Counted from the first letter of the stretch, positions 1-11,350 are shown. The stretch: 64,000 nt of DNA from Rhodospirillales bacterium (GCA_025352665.1 JANXSM010000080.1:1-64000), one strand, 5' to 3'. Notes: generated by a model not told the origin, from the letters alone. Translations and numbers: made by a program.

Positions 1-180
1 GTGGGGTCGAGGGGCGAATCCCCCGCCATGCAAACCTCAAACGGCAAAGGGCCCCAGAGGGGCGATCCGGTGGATCCACCGGCGTTTCCGGCAACGTGGA
101 CGTGGCTGCGGGTGCAGTCTCATCCCGCGTTCCCCGAGACGCCGTCCGCCCGTCGCGATGGATGACGAAAGGAAGACGTG
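1..180 (+). promoter_or_regulatory. pnp upstream/leader region
   Basis: No convincing gene is seen here. A perfect 16-nt palindrome, CCGGTGGATCCACCGG, lies at 67-82 and could form a leader stem-loop. In many proteobacteria pnp follows rpsO and its leader is cut by RNase III for autoregulation; here rpsO, if present, lies left of the window. The ribosome binding site AGGA is at 170-173. Confidence 0.4.
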
Positions 181-2382
<2,202 letters not shown>

Positions 2383-2408
2383 CACTTACGGCGGCCCAGG
2401 CTTCGGAA

Positions 2409-2440
2409 AGACGTCCATCCGAGTGATCGGGTGGGCGTCT
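2409..2440 (+). terminator. probable pnp terminator
   Basis: AGACGTCCATCC (2409-2420) pairs with GGGTGGGCGTCT (2429-2440) over 12 positions with two G-U pairs and an 8-nt loop. A T-rich stretch follows. It lies 26 bp after the pnp stop. Confidence 0.5.
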
Positions 2441-2564
2441 GTTCTGTTACAAAGATTGCATTTTTAGGCGTCTATCTTAAACCGTCGTCCGTATGCTCAC
2501 AGATAGTCTGGCGATAAAGGGACTGGATGATAGGGGACCGGGGTGACATGAGGGGATTCTGGCC

Positions 2565-3974
2565 ATGAAGCCAATCAACGCCATCCGGATGGGCGGAGTC
2601 GATGTCCTGCCTTTGGTAGAAGGCGGCAAAGGCGTGTCGATCTCGACAGGTGTCACCGCCGGCCATTGGGCCGCAGCCGGCGGCGCTGGCACGTTCAGCG
2701 CTGTTAACGCGGACTTCTACGACGCGGACGGCAAGCTGCTTCCCCAAACCTACCAGGGCCGAACGCGGCGCGAACGCCATGAGGAACTGGTGCAGTACGG
2801 CATTCAGGGCGGCATCGCCCAGGCCCAGCGCGCCCATGACATCAGCGGTGGCCAGGGCCGGCTCCACGCCAATATCCTGTGGGAGATGGGCGGTGCCGAG
2901 CGGGTCATCAGCGGCGTACTTGAAGGCGCCAAAGGGCTGATCCACGGCATCACCTGCGGCGCCGGCATGCCATATCGGCTGTCTGAGATCGCGGCGAAGT
3001 TCAACGTGCACTATTACCCGATCGTCTCGTCGGCCCGCGCGTTCAACGCGCTGTGGAAGCGGGCGTATTCGAAGGCCGCCAATCTGCTCGGCGGCGTGGT
3101 CTATGAGGATCCGTGGCTGGCGGGCGGCCATAACGGCCTATCCAACGGCGAGGATCCGACCCGGCCGGAAGACCCCTATCCCCGTGTGCTGGCACTGCGC
3201 CAGACACTGCGCACCTTCGGCCTGGGCGACACGCCGATCATCATGGCCGGCGGCGTGTGGTGGCTGGATGATTGGGAGAACTGGATCGACAACCCCGAAC
3301 TCGGCCCCATCGCCTTCCAGTTCGGCACCCGTCCGCTGCTGACCATGGAGAGCCCGATCAGTGACGCCTGGAAGCAGCGGCTGATGAAGCTGAAGGAAGG
3401 GGACGTGTTCCTTAACCGCTTCAGCCCGACCGGTTTTTATTCGTCCGCCGTAAACAACGGCTTTATCCAGGAGCTGCGCGAGCGGTCGGAGCACCAGGTG
3501 GCGTTCACCCCGGAGCCGATCGGCGAACATACGGCGCCCTATGGCGTGGGCCCACGCAAGCGGCTGGTGTATCTGACGCCAAGCGACCTCACCCGCGTGA
3601 CCAGCTGGGAGGTGGAGGGTTTCGTCGAGGCCTTGCGCACGCCCGACAGCACGCTGATCTTTGTGACACCGGAGCGGGCGCGGGAGATCGTGACGGACCA
3701 AGTGAACTGCATGGGCTGCCTCAGCCAGTGCCGCTTCTCCAACTGGTCGCAGCAAGAGCCGGAGTTCAGCAACGGCAAGAAGGCCGATCCGCGCAGCTTC
3801 TGCATCCAAAAGACGCTGCAGGCGGTGAGCCATGCCGAGGACGAGGCGACGCTGGAGCACAATCTGATGTTCAGCGGTCACAACGCCTATCGCTTCGCGT
3901 CCGACCCGTTCTACGGCAACAACTTCATCCCGACGGTGCGTCAGCTGATCGACCGGATCCTGACCGGGCGCTGA
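2565..3974 (+). CDS. nitronate monooxygenase / 2-nitropropane dioxygenase family flavoprotein
   Basis: This 469-residue product matches the NMO/NPD family of FMN-dependent TIM-barrel oxidases that oxidise alkyl nitronates; the same fold also includes enoyl reductase FabK and polyketide-associated oxidoreductases, so the true substrate is open. Visible marks are the glycine-rich HGITCGAG region, the GGHNG loop near residue 187 and the phosphate-binding IIMAGGVW segment. A C-terminal CxxCxxxC cluster near residues 382-389 (CMGCLSQC) is not part of the minimal barrel and suggests a longer subfamily, possibly binding a metal or Fe-S cluster (inference). Start ATG 2565 has only a weak upstream purine run. 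Its stop overlaps the probable start region of the following alkA gene, so the two are likely co-translated. Confidence 0.8.
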   Translation: MKPINAIRMGGVDVLPLVEGGKGVSISTGVTAGHWAAAGGAGTFSAVNADFYDADGKLLPQTYQGRTRRERHEELVQYGIQGGIAQAQRAHDISGGQGRLHANILWEMGGAERVISGVLEGAKGLIHGITCGAGMPYRLSEIAAKFNVHYYPIVSSARAFNALWKRAYSKAANLLGGVVYEDPWLAGGHNGLSNGEDPTRPEDPYPRVLALRQTLRTFGLGDTPIIMAGGVWWLDDWENWIDNPELGPIAFQFGTRPLLTMESPISDAWKQRLMKLKEGDVFLNRFSPTGFYSSAVNNGFIQELRERSEHQVAFTPEPIGEHTAPYGVGPRKRLVYLTPSDLTRVTSWEVEGFVEALRTPDSTLIFVTPERAREIVTDQVNCMGCLSQCRFSNWSQQEPEFSNGKKADPRSFCIQKTLQAVSHAEDEATLEHNLMFSGHNAYRFASDPFYGNNFIPTVRQLIDRILTGR

Positions 3975-4834
3975 GCCATTTCCTGACCCCGGCGTCGCTG
4001 CCCTTCGATCCGGCGGCGACACTTGGTTTCCTGGCGGCGCGTGCGATTGACGGCGTGGAACGCGTTGAGTCGGGTACTTATGTCCGCAGTTTCGATGCTG
4101 GCATGGTCCGGGTTGCGCTTCGGCCGGATGGCTTGAAGGTGGATCGTGCGGATGCCGTCTCGCGGGTGCGGCATGTGTTTGGGCTCGACATCGATCTTGG
4201 TCCGATCAATTCGCATCTGGCTGGTGATCCGGTGCTTGCCTCGCTCGTCGCGCGGCGTGCCGGGCTGCGGCCGCCGGGTGGATGGAGTCCATTCGAACTC
4301 GCGCTGCGCGCCGTGCTCGGCCAGCAGATCACCGTCGGCTCCGCGCGTGTTCTGGCTGGGCGGCTGGTGGCGATCTGCGGCGCGCCGATCGACGCCGATG
4401 GATTGACGCGGTGCTTTCCCACGCCGGCCCAGGTGCTCGATGCCGACCTCGGGGCGCTCGGCATGCCCGCAAGCCGCCGCGCCACCATCAAGGCCGTCGC
4501 TGCCGCAGCCCTCGCCGAGCCCGCGCTGTTCGAACCGCATGCCGAATTGGCGGTTTGCGTCGGCCGTTTGATGGCGATCAGGGGCGTGGGCGCCTGGACC
4601 GCACATTATGTGGCGCTGCGGGCGCTGCGCCATCCGGACGCGTTTCCCGCCAGCGACGTCGGTCTCTTGCGCAGCATGGCGCGGCTGGACGGAACACCAG
4701 CCACACCGAAGGCCCTGTTGGCGCGCGCGGAAATCTGGCGGCCGTATCGCGCCTACGCCGCGCAGCATCTATGGGCGGATGATGCGAGGGCGCCGGCCAG
4801 CCCGGCGCACGATGCCAGCCCGCTTCGATGCTAA
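3971..4834 (+). CDS. alkA: DNA-3-methyladenine glycosylase II (AlkA/HhH-GPD family)
   Basis: This base-excision repair enzyme removes alkylated purines. An AlkA N-terminal domain is followed by the helix-hairpin-helix IRGVGAWTAHYVALRAL and the catalytic aspartate in FPASDVGL, about residue 229 counted from 3971. The start is a problem: no ATG, GTG or TTG lies in frame between the far-upstream GTG at 3728, deep inside the preceding gene, and a GTG at 4055 that would cut the N-terminal domain. The conserved N-terminal similarity begins about 3990, so CTG 3971, overlapping the preceding stop, or CTG 3983 is most likely. The last codons and stop lie inside palindromic repeat B1. Confidence 0.85.
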   Translation: MSHFLTPASLPFDPAATLGFLAARAIDGVERVESGTYVRSFDAGMVRVALRPDGLKVDRADAVSRVRHVFGLDIDLGPINSHLAGDPVLASLVARRAGLRPPGGWSPFELALRAVLGQQITVGSARVLAGRLVAICGAPIDADGLTRCFPTPAQVLDADLGALGMPASRRATIKAVAAAALAEPALFEPHAELAVCVGRLMAIRGVGAWTAHYVALRALRHPDAFPASDVGLLRSMARLDGTPATPKALLARAEIWRPYRAYAAQHLWADDARAPASPAHDASPLRC

Positions 4835-4865
4835 AAGAGTCAGCATCGAAGCGGGCTGGCATCAG
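4811..4865. repeat. palindromic repeat family B, copy 1 (bidirectional terminator-like)
   Basis: A perfect 22-bp inverted repeat occupies 4811-4832 and 4842-4863 with a 9-nt loop. It carries the 3' end of alkA (TAA at 4832-4834) and the TGA of the leftward aldolase gene (complement of 4862-4864). A 55-bp relative at 39740-39794 occupies the same position between another convergent gene pair. Confidence 0.85.
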
Positions 4866-5650
4866 TTGCGGAACGAGGGGTCCAGCCGGTCGAGCTTGCG
4901 CAGCAGCGCCGGCCATTCCAGCACGCCGAACGGTCGCCTGGTTTCCGGGCGGTACAGATGGTTGGTCCTGGCGATGATCTCGTCGGGCGGAAACACCAGC
5001 TCCGCGTTGGCGGCCATGGCGAGCAGCTGTGCCTTGCAGGCGAGTTCCGCACGATAGATGTTGCTGAACGCCTGTTGCACCGTGGGTCCCACCACCAGCA
5101 GGCCGTGGTTGCGCAGCACCAGCAGATCCGCGGTGCCGAGGTCGGCCACGATGCTCTCCTGCTCGGCGAGATCGACGGCGACACTTTGGTAGTCGTGGTA
5201 GCCGATCTGGTCGAAGCGCATCGCCGTCTGCGTCATCGGCAGGAAACCCTGTTTCAGCGACGACACCGCCATGCCCGCCGGCGTGTGGGTGTGAATGACG
5301 CAATGCGCGTCCGGCCGTGCCCGATGCACCGCGCTGTGGATGACGAAACCGGCGCGGTTGATGCCGTAGTCGAAATCCGGCTTGGCGAGAATATTGCCGT
5401 CGAGGTCGATCTTGACCAGGCTGGAGGCGGTGATCTCCTCGTACAGATAGCCGTAGGGATTGATCAGAAACGCGGCCGGCTCGCCGGGCACGCGCAGCGA
5501 GACGTGGTTGGCGATCATGTCATCCATGCCCCAGAGCGCGATCAGCCGGTAGCAGGCGGCGAGATCCACGCGTGCGGTCCATTCTTCCGGGCTGACCTGG
5601 GTCCGGATCGAGGGAATGTCGGTGCTGTAGTTCTTGGTGGTGACGTCCAT
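4862..5650 (-). CDS. class II aldolase/adducin family protein
   Basis: This 262-residue protein belongs to the zinc-dependent class II aldolase family (fuculose-phosphate aldolase, ribulose-phosphate epimerase and adducin head relatives). Zinc-ligand histidines are visible in VIHTHTPAG (H120, H122), with a further histidine in the later LVLRNHG segment. The full-length fold is present, but the substrate cannot be read from sequence; this branch is often annotated simply as a class II aldolase. ATG 5650 has GGAAG 7 nt upstream. It is the last gene of a leftward operon with a hydrolase 48 bp upstream, and it ends in palindromic repeat B1. Confidence 0.85.
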   Translation of the reverse strand: MDVTTKNYSTDIPSIRTQVSPEEWTARVDLAACYRLIALWGMDDMIANHVSLRVPGEPAAFLINPYGYLYEEITASSLVKIDLDGNILAKPDFDYGINRAGFVIHSAVHRARPDAHCVIHTHTPAGMAVSSLKQGFLPMTQTAMRFDQIGYHDYQSVAVDLAEQESIVADLGTADLLVLRNHGLLVVGPTVQQAFSNIYRAELACKAQLLAMAANAELVFPPDEIIARTNHLYRPETRRPFGVLEWPALLRKLDRLDPSFRN

Positions 5651-5698
5651 GTCCGTACTTCCGATCTACTGGCAAGTCTGTCAGCCGTCTGCAGTCTG

Positions 5699-6457
5699 TC
5701 AGGCAACGAAGGACTCGACCAGTGCCACGAATCCAGCCGGGTTGTCGGCATGCAGCCAATGGCCGGCGTTCTTCAGCGTGACGAAGCGTGCGGCAGGGAA
5801 CAGGTCGCGAATGGCCTGGCGATGCTCCGGCCGGATGTAGTCGGAGCGTTCGCCTCCAACGAACAGGGTCGGGCCGCGATAGGCGGTTTCGTCCAGCTGC
5901 GGCCATTCCTCGATGCCTGGCAGGCTGCGGGCGATCGCGGCGAGGTTGATGCGCCAGCCCGGCGCCTCACCGAAACGCAGGTTCTGCAGCAGGAAGGCGC
6001 GTACGGCGGGGCTGTCGACGGTGGCCGCCAGCGCCTGGTCGGCGACGATGCGGGTCAGGCCGGGTTGCAGGGGGATGGCCGCCATCGCCTCGGCAAAGTG
6101 GCGAAACGAGGGTGGGTAGCGCACCGGCGCGATGTCGGCGACCAGCAGGCGGGTGATGGCGCCGGGCGCCTCGAGTGCCGCCGCCATCGCAACCTTGCCG
6201 CCCATGGAGTGGCCGACCAACGTGCAGGGCAGCGCGCCCAGGCTGCGCAAGGTCTCCAGCACGTCCTCCGCCATCGCGGGATAGCCCATGTGCGCGGCGT
6301 GCGGGCTGCTGCCGTGGTTGCGCAGGTCGAGCGTCACCACCCGGTGGCCGGCAGCGAGGCGTTTCTGCACGGTACCGAAATTGGTGGCCGCCCCGAACAG
6401 GCCGTGCAGCAGGGCGATCGGCGCACCCGCGCCGACCTCGGTTGCAGACAGGATCAT
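5699..6457 (-). CDS. alpha/beta fold hydrolase (YbfF-like esterase)
   Basis: This 252-residue single-domain alpha/beta hydrolase has an LLHGLFG oxyanion segment near residue 17, the nucleophile elbow GHSMGG (Ser84) and a late catalytic His in NAGHWLH. The RNHGSS and GHSMGGK patterns are typical of the short acyl-ester/thioesterase group around E. coli YbfF. There is no signal peptide, so it is cytoplasmic. ATG 6457 overlaps the stop of the upstream permease as ATGA, showing translational coupling; a longer in-frame extension exists upstream but lies wholly inside the permease gene. Confidence 0.88.
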   Translation of the reverse strand: MILSATEVGAGAPIALLHGLFGAATNFGTVQKRLAAGHRVVTLDLRNHGSSPHAAHMGYPAMAEDVLETLRSLGALPCTLVGHSMGGKVAMAAALEAPGAITRLLVADIAPVRYPPSFRHFAEAMAAIPLQPGLTRIVADQALAATVDSPAVRAFLLQNLRFGEAPGWRINLAAIARSLPGIEEWPQLDETAYRGPTLFVGGERSDYIRPEHRQAIRDLFPAARFVTLKNAGHWLHADNPAGFVALVESFVA

Positions 6458-7368
6458 GGCACGACCACCCGGCGCCGGCTCGGGATCGCCGCCACGGCAA
6501 CGCCGAGGATGATGAACGCAGCGCCGATCAGCAGGTCCGCCGTCAGGGGTTCCCCGAGCCACCAGGCGGACAGCAGCAGGCTCAAGGCGGGGGCCGCCAG
6601 GAAACCGACGCTCGCAACCATGGACGGCAGTGTTGCCGCGACTTCCATCAGGCACCAGGTGCCGACTGGGCCTGCGAACAATCCGATGAAGGCAAGTCCT
6701 GCGAGCGAGGCCGGTGGCCACTGGCCGAGGCCAGGCTGGGTCGCAGCCGCCAGCGGGGTGAGCAGCAACGTCGCCACCAGGAAGCTCCAGGGCAACAGGT
6801 CGAGCATGGAGCCACGCGGCGGGTAACGGCGCACGATGGTAATGGCCGTCGACCACGCCAATGCTGCCAGCAAAAGCAGTGCATGGCCGAGCACGACGGC
6901 GCGGCTGGACCAGTCGATCGACCAAGGACTGATGAGCACGGCCACTCCCGCCATGCCGAGCCCCGCCGCCAGCCAGCGACGCAGCGGAATCACCTCCCCC
7001 AATACCAGCAGCGATAACGGAACGATCCATATGGTGGTCACATTGCCGAGAATGGCGGTGCGGCCGGCCGGAATCCAGGCGGCCGCGGCATGGGCGAGGG
7101 CGAAGAAGGCCGCCAATTGCAGCACACCCACGCCGAGCAGCGCCGGCAGGTCATGGCGGCTCGGCAACCGCAACCGGCCGAGGGCTGCGAGCGCGACAAA
7201 GGCTGCGGTTCCGGACAGGCCGGCCCGGCCAACCGCAAACCACATCGGGCTCGCACCCATGGTCAGCGCCATCTTGGTCACCGGCCAGGAGCAGGACAGC
7301 AGCACCACGGAAACCGCCAACTGGAGCAGACCCGCGTTGGGGATACCGTCTGGCTCAGCCTGCTGCAC
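6454..7368 (-). CDS. EamA/DMT-family permease
   Basis: This 304-residue, very hydrophobic protein has about ten predicted membrane segments arranged as two five-helix EamA repeats, typical of the drug/metabolite transporter superfamily. The substrate is unknown; family members export amino acids, metabolites or drugs. The start appears to be GTG 7368, one base after the stop of the upstream quinone reductase gene, with no strong ribosome binding site, consistent with coupling. The 3' end overlaps the hydrolase start by four bases. Confidence 0.87.
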   Translation of the reverse strand: MQQAEPDGIPNAGLLQLAVSVVLLSCSWPVTKMALTMGASPMWFAVGRAGLSGTAAFVALAALGRLRLPSRHDLPALLGVGVLQLAAFFALAHAAAAWIPAGRTAILGNVTTIWIVPLSLLVLGEVIPLRRWLAAGLGMAGVAVLISPWSIDWSSRAVVLGHALLLLAALAWSTAITIVRRYPPRGSMLDLLPWSFLVATLLLTPLAAATQPGLGQWPPASLAGLAFIGLFAGPVGTWCLMEVAATLPSMVASVGFLAAPALSLLLSAWWLGEPLTADLLIGAAFIILGVAVAAIPSRRRVVVP

Positions 7369-7369
7369 C

Positions 7370-8368
7370 TCAGGTCACGACCAGCATGATCTTGCCGATA
7401 TGCACGCCGCTTTCCATCAGCCGGTGCGCGGCCGTGGCCTCGGCGAGGGGAAACGCCTCATGGATCGCGGGGGCGCAGCGGCCAGCAGACAGTACCGGCC
7501 AGACGTACTCGCGCAGCTGGTCGGCGATCGCGCCCTTCTGGGCCGCAGTGCGCGGCCGCATCGTGGAGCCGGTGACGGTCAGGCGGCGGGTCATGATCGG
7601 CATCAGGTCAAAATTCTCGAGCTTGGATCCCTGCAGGAAGGCGATCTGCACCAGCCGCCCGTCCAGTGCCAGGCAGCGCAGATTGCGCGGAAAATACGGT
7701 GCACCGACCATATCGAGCACCACATCGACGCCGCGACTGTCGGTCAGCTGCTTCACCTCAGCCTGGAAATCCTGCGTGCGGTAATTGATCGCGGCCGCGG
7801 CGCCGAACCGCAGGCAGGCAGCTGTCTTGGCGTCAGACCCTGCCGTGGCATAGGCGGTGGCGCCGAATTCGCGCGCCAGCTGAATGGCCGTGACGCCGAT
7901 GCCGGAGCTGCCGCCATGGATCAGCGCAGTCTCTCCTCGGACCAGTCGGCCGAGCATGAACAGATTGGCCCATACGGTAAAATAGGTTTCGGGCAAAGCT
8001 GCGGCATGCAGCGCGTCGTAGCCATTCGGCCATGGCAGGGTCTGGGTGGCGGGGGCGGTCACATATTCGGCATAGGCGCCGCCATTGCACAGGGCACAGA
8101 CCTTGTCGCCCGGTCGAAAAAGCGTCACCGCCTCCCCCACGGCCACGACCTCGCCGGCAGCCTCCAGCCCAAGATGCGGGCTGGCGCCCGGCGGCGGCGG
8201 GTACGAACCGGCGCGCTGCGCCACATCCGGGCCGTTGACGCCGGCCGCGGCCACGCGGATCAGCACCTCGCCCGCGGCAGGCGACGGCACCGGTCCTTGC
8301 TGCATCACCATCGTCTCTGCCCCGCCTGGCGTGTGGGCGATGAATTGCATACTGGCTGGAGATGGCAT
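7370..8368 (-). CDS. NAD(P)H quinone oxidoreductase (MDR/zinc-less alcohol dehydrogenase family)
   Basis: This 332-residue medium-chain reductase is of the QOR/PIG3 type. An N-terminal GroES-like domain carries GxEAAGEVVAVG, followed by a Rossmann domain with GGSSGIGVTAIQLA for NADPH. Catalytic and structural zinc cysteines are not evident, so it is likely a zinc-free quinone or enone reductase. ATG 8368 is chosen with GGGAAA upstream; an internal ATG at 8350 is possible. It heads a leftward operon with the DMT permease, hydrolase and aldolase. A 231-bp divergent region separates it from the sensor kinase. Confidence 0.87.
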   Translation of the reverse strand: MPSPASMQFIAHTPGGAETMVMQQGPVPSPAAGEVLIRVAAAGVNGPDVAQRAGSYPPPPGASPHLGLEAAGEVVAVGEAVTLFRPGDKVCALCNGGAYAEYVTAPATQTLPWPNGYDALHAAALPETYFTVWANLFMLGRLVRGETALIHGGSSGIGVTAIQLAREFGATAYATAGSDAKTAACLRFGAAAAINYRTQDFQAEVKQLTDSRGVDVVLDMVGAPYFPRNLRCLALDGRLVQIAFLQGSKLENFDLMPIMTRRLTVTGSTMRPRTAAQKGAIADQLREYVWPVLSAGRCAPAIHEAFPLAEATAAHRLMESGVHIGKIMLVVT

Positions 8369-8599
8369 GGACTGTTTCCCGATCGACGCCGGTCGATAAC
8401 GCCGCCGCCGTCCGGCTTCGTCAAGCCGTGCCATCATTCGGCCCGAAACGCGCGGGCCCACGGAGAAATTCGATCGTTTCGCAAAGAGACTTGTGTTTGC
8501 GCGAGCGGCGGAGCACTGAAAACGCCTGGTCTGCGTGCCGCAGCTGGGCCAGGGCCTGAATGATGCAAGCAGACGAATGCCCGCGGGCGAGGGGTGCCG
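8369..8599. promoter_or_regulatory. divergent intergenic region, quinone reductase / hybrid kinase
   Basis: This 231-bp region must carry promoters for the leftward quinone-reductase operon and the rightward kinase. I could not pick out a clear -35/-10 pair. The kinase ribosome binding site GAGGGG is at 8589-8594. Confidence 0.4.
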
Positions 8600-11350
8600 A
8601 TGTTTGCCAGAGATGTCGACACGGGTCCAAAGCCGCCCGGTGCGAAGCCAGGGAACGGATGGCGGTGGGCGCGGATCACGATCCGCCCCGTGCACGCCGC
8701 CATGGCCGTGGGGCTTTTCTCCTGGATCGGTTTTGTGACCGGCCTCGTCGAGCTGCCGCGCCGCCAGCAGGAAGCGGCCGCGTCGGTCGAACATTCCCTT
8801 TTGTTTCTACGGCAAACCTACAGCCTCGAGGCGCATCTGCAGCAGGCGATCGCAGACGCCCGCGGTTTCGCGCTAAGCCAGGATCCCGCCTATCGGCTCA
8901 GCTCGAGTGCCGCCGCCGCCGAGGCTCTGCGGGACCTCGCCGATCTGTCTGCGCTTGCCGCCGACGACCCGGTGCAGAACGAACGCATCGGCCGGCTTGC
9001 CCCGCTGATCGGATCACGCCTCAACGTCACGCGCGAGGCTCCGGCCCTGGTGCGCGACCCGCGTGACGGCTTCGTGCTGCCCAGCGCGCGGGGGGAGGCG
9101 GTTCGCAACCTGTCCGCGCGCATCGAAGCGCTGCTCAGCGGCATCAAGGAGGGCGAAACCGCACAGCTGCGGCTGCATCAAGCGAATTCGGCCCGATTGC
9201 TCTCCGTGACCGTCATCGCCGCCATTATGAGCGGAGTGCTCGCCGGTGGGAGTGCCATTCTTACCTTGTTCCTGCTGGGCGGCCGCCGTCGCCAGCGGCG
9301 TCACCTCGCCGAGTTGCGCGCGGCGAACGAAGCGCTGGAGGCGCGGGTGCAGGAACGCACCGCAGCGCTTGCGACCAGTGAAAGTCGCCAACGCGGCTAT
9401 TTCGAGCACTCTCCTGCCGCACTGATCGATGTCGAGGTTACCAAGGACGGGCGGTACCTGCACCAGGCGCTGAATCCGGCGGCGGAGGCGATCTTCGACC
9501 TTCCGCACGGCAGCACGATCGGTCGCCGCGTCCGCGACATCCACGCGGCCCCGCAAGGCTCGATCATCGAGGCAGGACTGGCCGAGACCGTGGCCGGGCG
9601 CGCCAAGACGCAGGGGCTGGCGACGCGCACCATCCGCGGGCAGACCCGCGTGATCGACTGGACCCGGGTGCCGCTCGCTGACGGCGACGGCCGGATCAGC
9701 AACATCCTGATCTGTATCCGCGACGTGACCGAACAGATCGAGCTGGAGCGGCAGGTGGTGGCGCAGGCCCGCCGTGAGACGGAGACCGCCCAGCGCGAGG
9801 CGAGCCACTTCCGCCACAGCGCGGATGTGATGTTCATTGTCGCGGTGGACGAGGATGAGAGCAGCGACGGCGCACCCGAGCTCACGCTCGTCTCGTCGAA
9901 TGCCGCCTTCGCCCGGCTATGCGGTGAACGGCTTCCGGCGGCGGGCCACCGGCTCGGCGCGTGCCTGCCAGAGGCGATCGAGGCCGAGGCTGTTGTGCAT
10001 CTCCGGACCTGCCTCGCCCAGGGACATGCCATCAGCTACGCCGCCAGCTACCAGCTGCCCACCGGGATACGCGCGTTCGAGGGGTCGATCACGCCGGTTC
10101 GCCACCCCGACAGTGCCCGCATCGCACATCTGGTCGATTCTTCCCGCGACGTGACCGAGCGCAACCTGGCCGAGGCAAGCCTGCGGCACAGCCACAAGAT
10201 GGAGGCGCTGGGGCAGCTCTCCTCAGGTGTTGCGCATGACTTCAACAACATGATCGAGGCGGTGATGGCAGGGTTGGAGATGGTGCTGGAGGACGTGAGC
10301 CCTGGCACCGGCGCGCATGGGTATGCGACATCGGCGCTTACCGCGGCCCAACGCGGGGCAAGTCTGACCCGCCAGCTGCTTGCCTACGCCCGCGACCAGG
10401 TGCTGTGGCCACAGGCAATCGATATCGACGGGTTTCTGGCCGAGATGCGCAAGTTGCTGGTTCGGGTCATCCGGCCCGAACTGGCCGGCGGCATCGAAAT
10501 CAGCGTGCGGGTTGCGCTCGGCACGCCGCCCCTGTTCGCCGACCCCGCGCAACTGCAGACTGCGTTGCTAAACCTTGTGCTCAATGCCGTTCGGGCAACC
10601 CGCGTCGCCCCTGTGGGTGCGACAAACCAGGGCCCGGGTGGCAGCAGGATCACCATCGACGCCAGCAGCCACCCGGACGCCGGCGGCGGCTGGGTTGTGG
10701 TGAGCGTGATCGACAATGGCGCCGGCATGAACGAGGCCACTCTGGCGCGCGCCACCGACCCGTTCTTCACCACCACCGGCGCCGGCGACGTGGACGGCAC
10801 GGGCAGCGGGGTTGCCGGGGCCGGGCTCGGCCTTTCCATGGTCAAGGGATTTGCCGAGCAATCCGGCGGCGAGCTGCGGCTGTTCAGCGAGCCCGGGGTC
10901 GGCACCCGCGTCGAGCTGCAACTGCCGTCCGTGGCGGAAATCGGCATGATCACCGCAGGGGCCAGGGTGCCGTGGATTTCCGGCCGCGTGCTGGTGGTGG
11001 ACGATGCGACCGAGACGCTGGTGACCGCGAGCGAGTTCCTGGCCAAAGCCGGCCTGCAGGTGACGCGCGCGCGCAGCGCCGCGCACGCGCTGAACCTGCT
11101 GGCCGACGGCGGCAGCTTCGATGCCATCCTTACGGATTTCGCCATGCCGGGTATGAACGGCATCGATCTCATTCTGGAAAGCCGCAAAATCCTGCCCGAT
11201 CTGCCAGCGATGGTGATCACCGGCTTTTGCGATGTGGGCAGCGAGACCACCCTGCCGCCCGACGTGCTGGTGCTGCACAAGCCGTTTTCGAAGATCAAGC
11301 TGATCCAGGCGCTGCAGCGCGTCATGGCCCGCCAGGGTGGGGCATCGTGA
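8600..11350 (+). CDS. hybrid sensor histidine kinase (CHASE3-PAS-PAS-HisKA-HATPase-REC)
   Basis: This 916-residue membrane-bound hybrid kinase has TM1 at about residues 31-52, a periplasmic CHASE3-like helical domain to about 195, TM2 at about 200-228 with a coiled segment after it, and two PAS domains (about 265-385 and 400-520). It ends with a HisKA domain with the H-box SSGVAHDFNN, an HATPase domain with N-box NLVLNAVRA, DNGAGM and GAGLGLS, and a receiver domain with acidic DD, phospho-acceptor D in ILTDFAMPG and lysine in LHKPFS. ATG 8600 follows GAGGGG by 5 nt; GTG 8594 is less likely. No partner regulator is adjacent, so its output is unknown. Its 3' end overlaps the convergent esterase gene by 29 bp. 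Confidence 0.93.
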   Translation: MFARDVDTGPKPPGAKPGNGWRWARITIRPVHAAMAVGLFSWIGFVTGLVELPRRQQEAAASVEHSLLFLRQTYSLEAHLQQAIADARGFALSQDPAYRLSSSAAAAEALRDLADLSALAADDPVQNERIGRLAPLIGSRLNVTREAPALVRDPRDGFVLPSARGEAVRNLSARIEALLSGIKEGETAQLRLHQANSARLLSVTVIAAIMSGVLAGGSAILTLFLLGGRRRQRRHLAELRAANEALEARVQERTAALATSESRQRGYFEHSPAALIDVEVTKDGRYLHQALNPAAEAIFDLPHGSTIGRRVRDIHAAPQGSIIEAGLAETVAGRAKTQGLATRTIRGQTRVIDWTRVPLADGDGRISNILICIRDVTEQIELERQVVAQARRETETAQREASHFRHSADVMFIVAVDEDESSDGAPELTLVSSNAAFARLCGERLPAAGHRLGACLPEAIEAEAVVHLRTCLAQGHAISYAASYQLPTGIRAFEGSITPVRHPDSARIAHLVDSSRDVTERNLAEASLRHSHKMEALGQLSSGVAHDFNNMIEAVMAGLEMVLEDVSPGTGAHGYATSALTAAQRGASLTRQLLAYARDQVLWPQAIDIDGFLAEMRKLLVRVIRPELAGGIEISVRVALGTPPLFADPAQLQTALLNLVLNAVRATRVAPVGATNQGPGGSRITIDASSHPDAGGGWVVVSVIDNGAGMNEATLARATDPFFTTTGAGDVDGTGSGVAGAGLGLSMVKGFAEQSGGELRLFSEPGVGTRVELQLPSVAEIGMITAGARVPWISGRVLVVDDATETLVTASEFLAKAGLQVTRARSAAHALNLLADGGSFDAILTDFAMPGMNGIDLILESRKILPDLPAMVITGFCDVGSETTLPPDVLVLHKPFSKIKLIQALQRVMARQGGAS

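Noticed and set aside
1-35. GGGGCGAATCCCCC looks like a tRNA T-arm and 3' end
   Set aside because: The T-loop lacks the TTCGA pattern at the right spacing, there is no CCA-like end and the rest would lie outside the window; it is a GC hairpin at most.
4958-6826. Long rightward open frame (622 codons) across the aldolase, hydrolase and permease genes
   Set aside because: It spans three well-supported leftward genes, shows no domain and has His/Gly/Arg-rich shadow composition.
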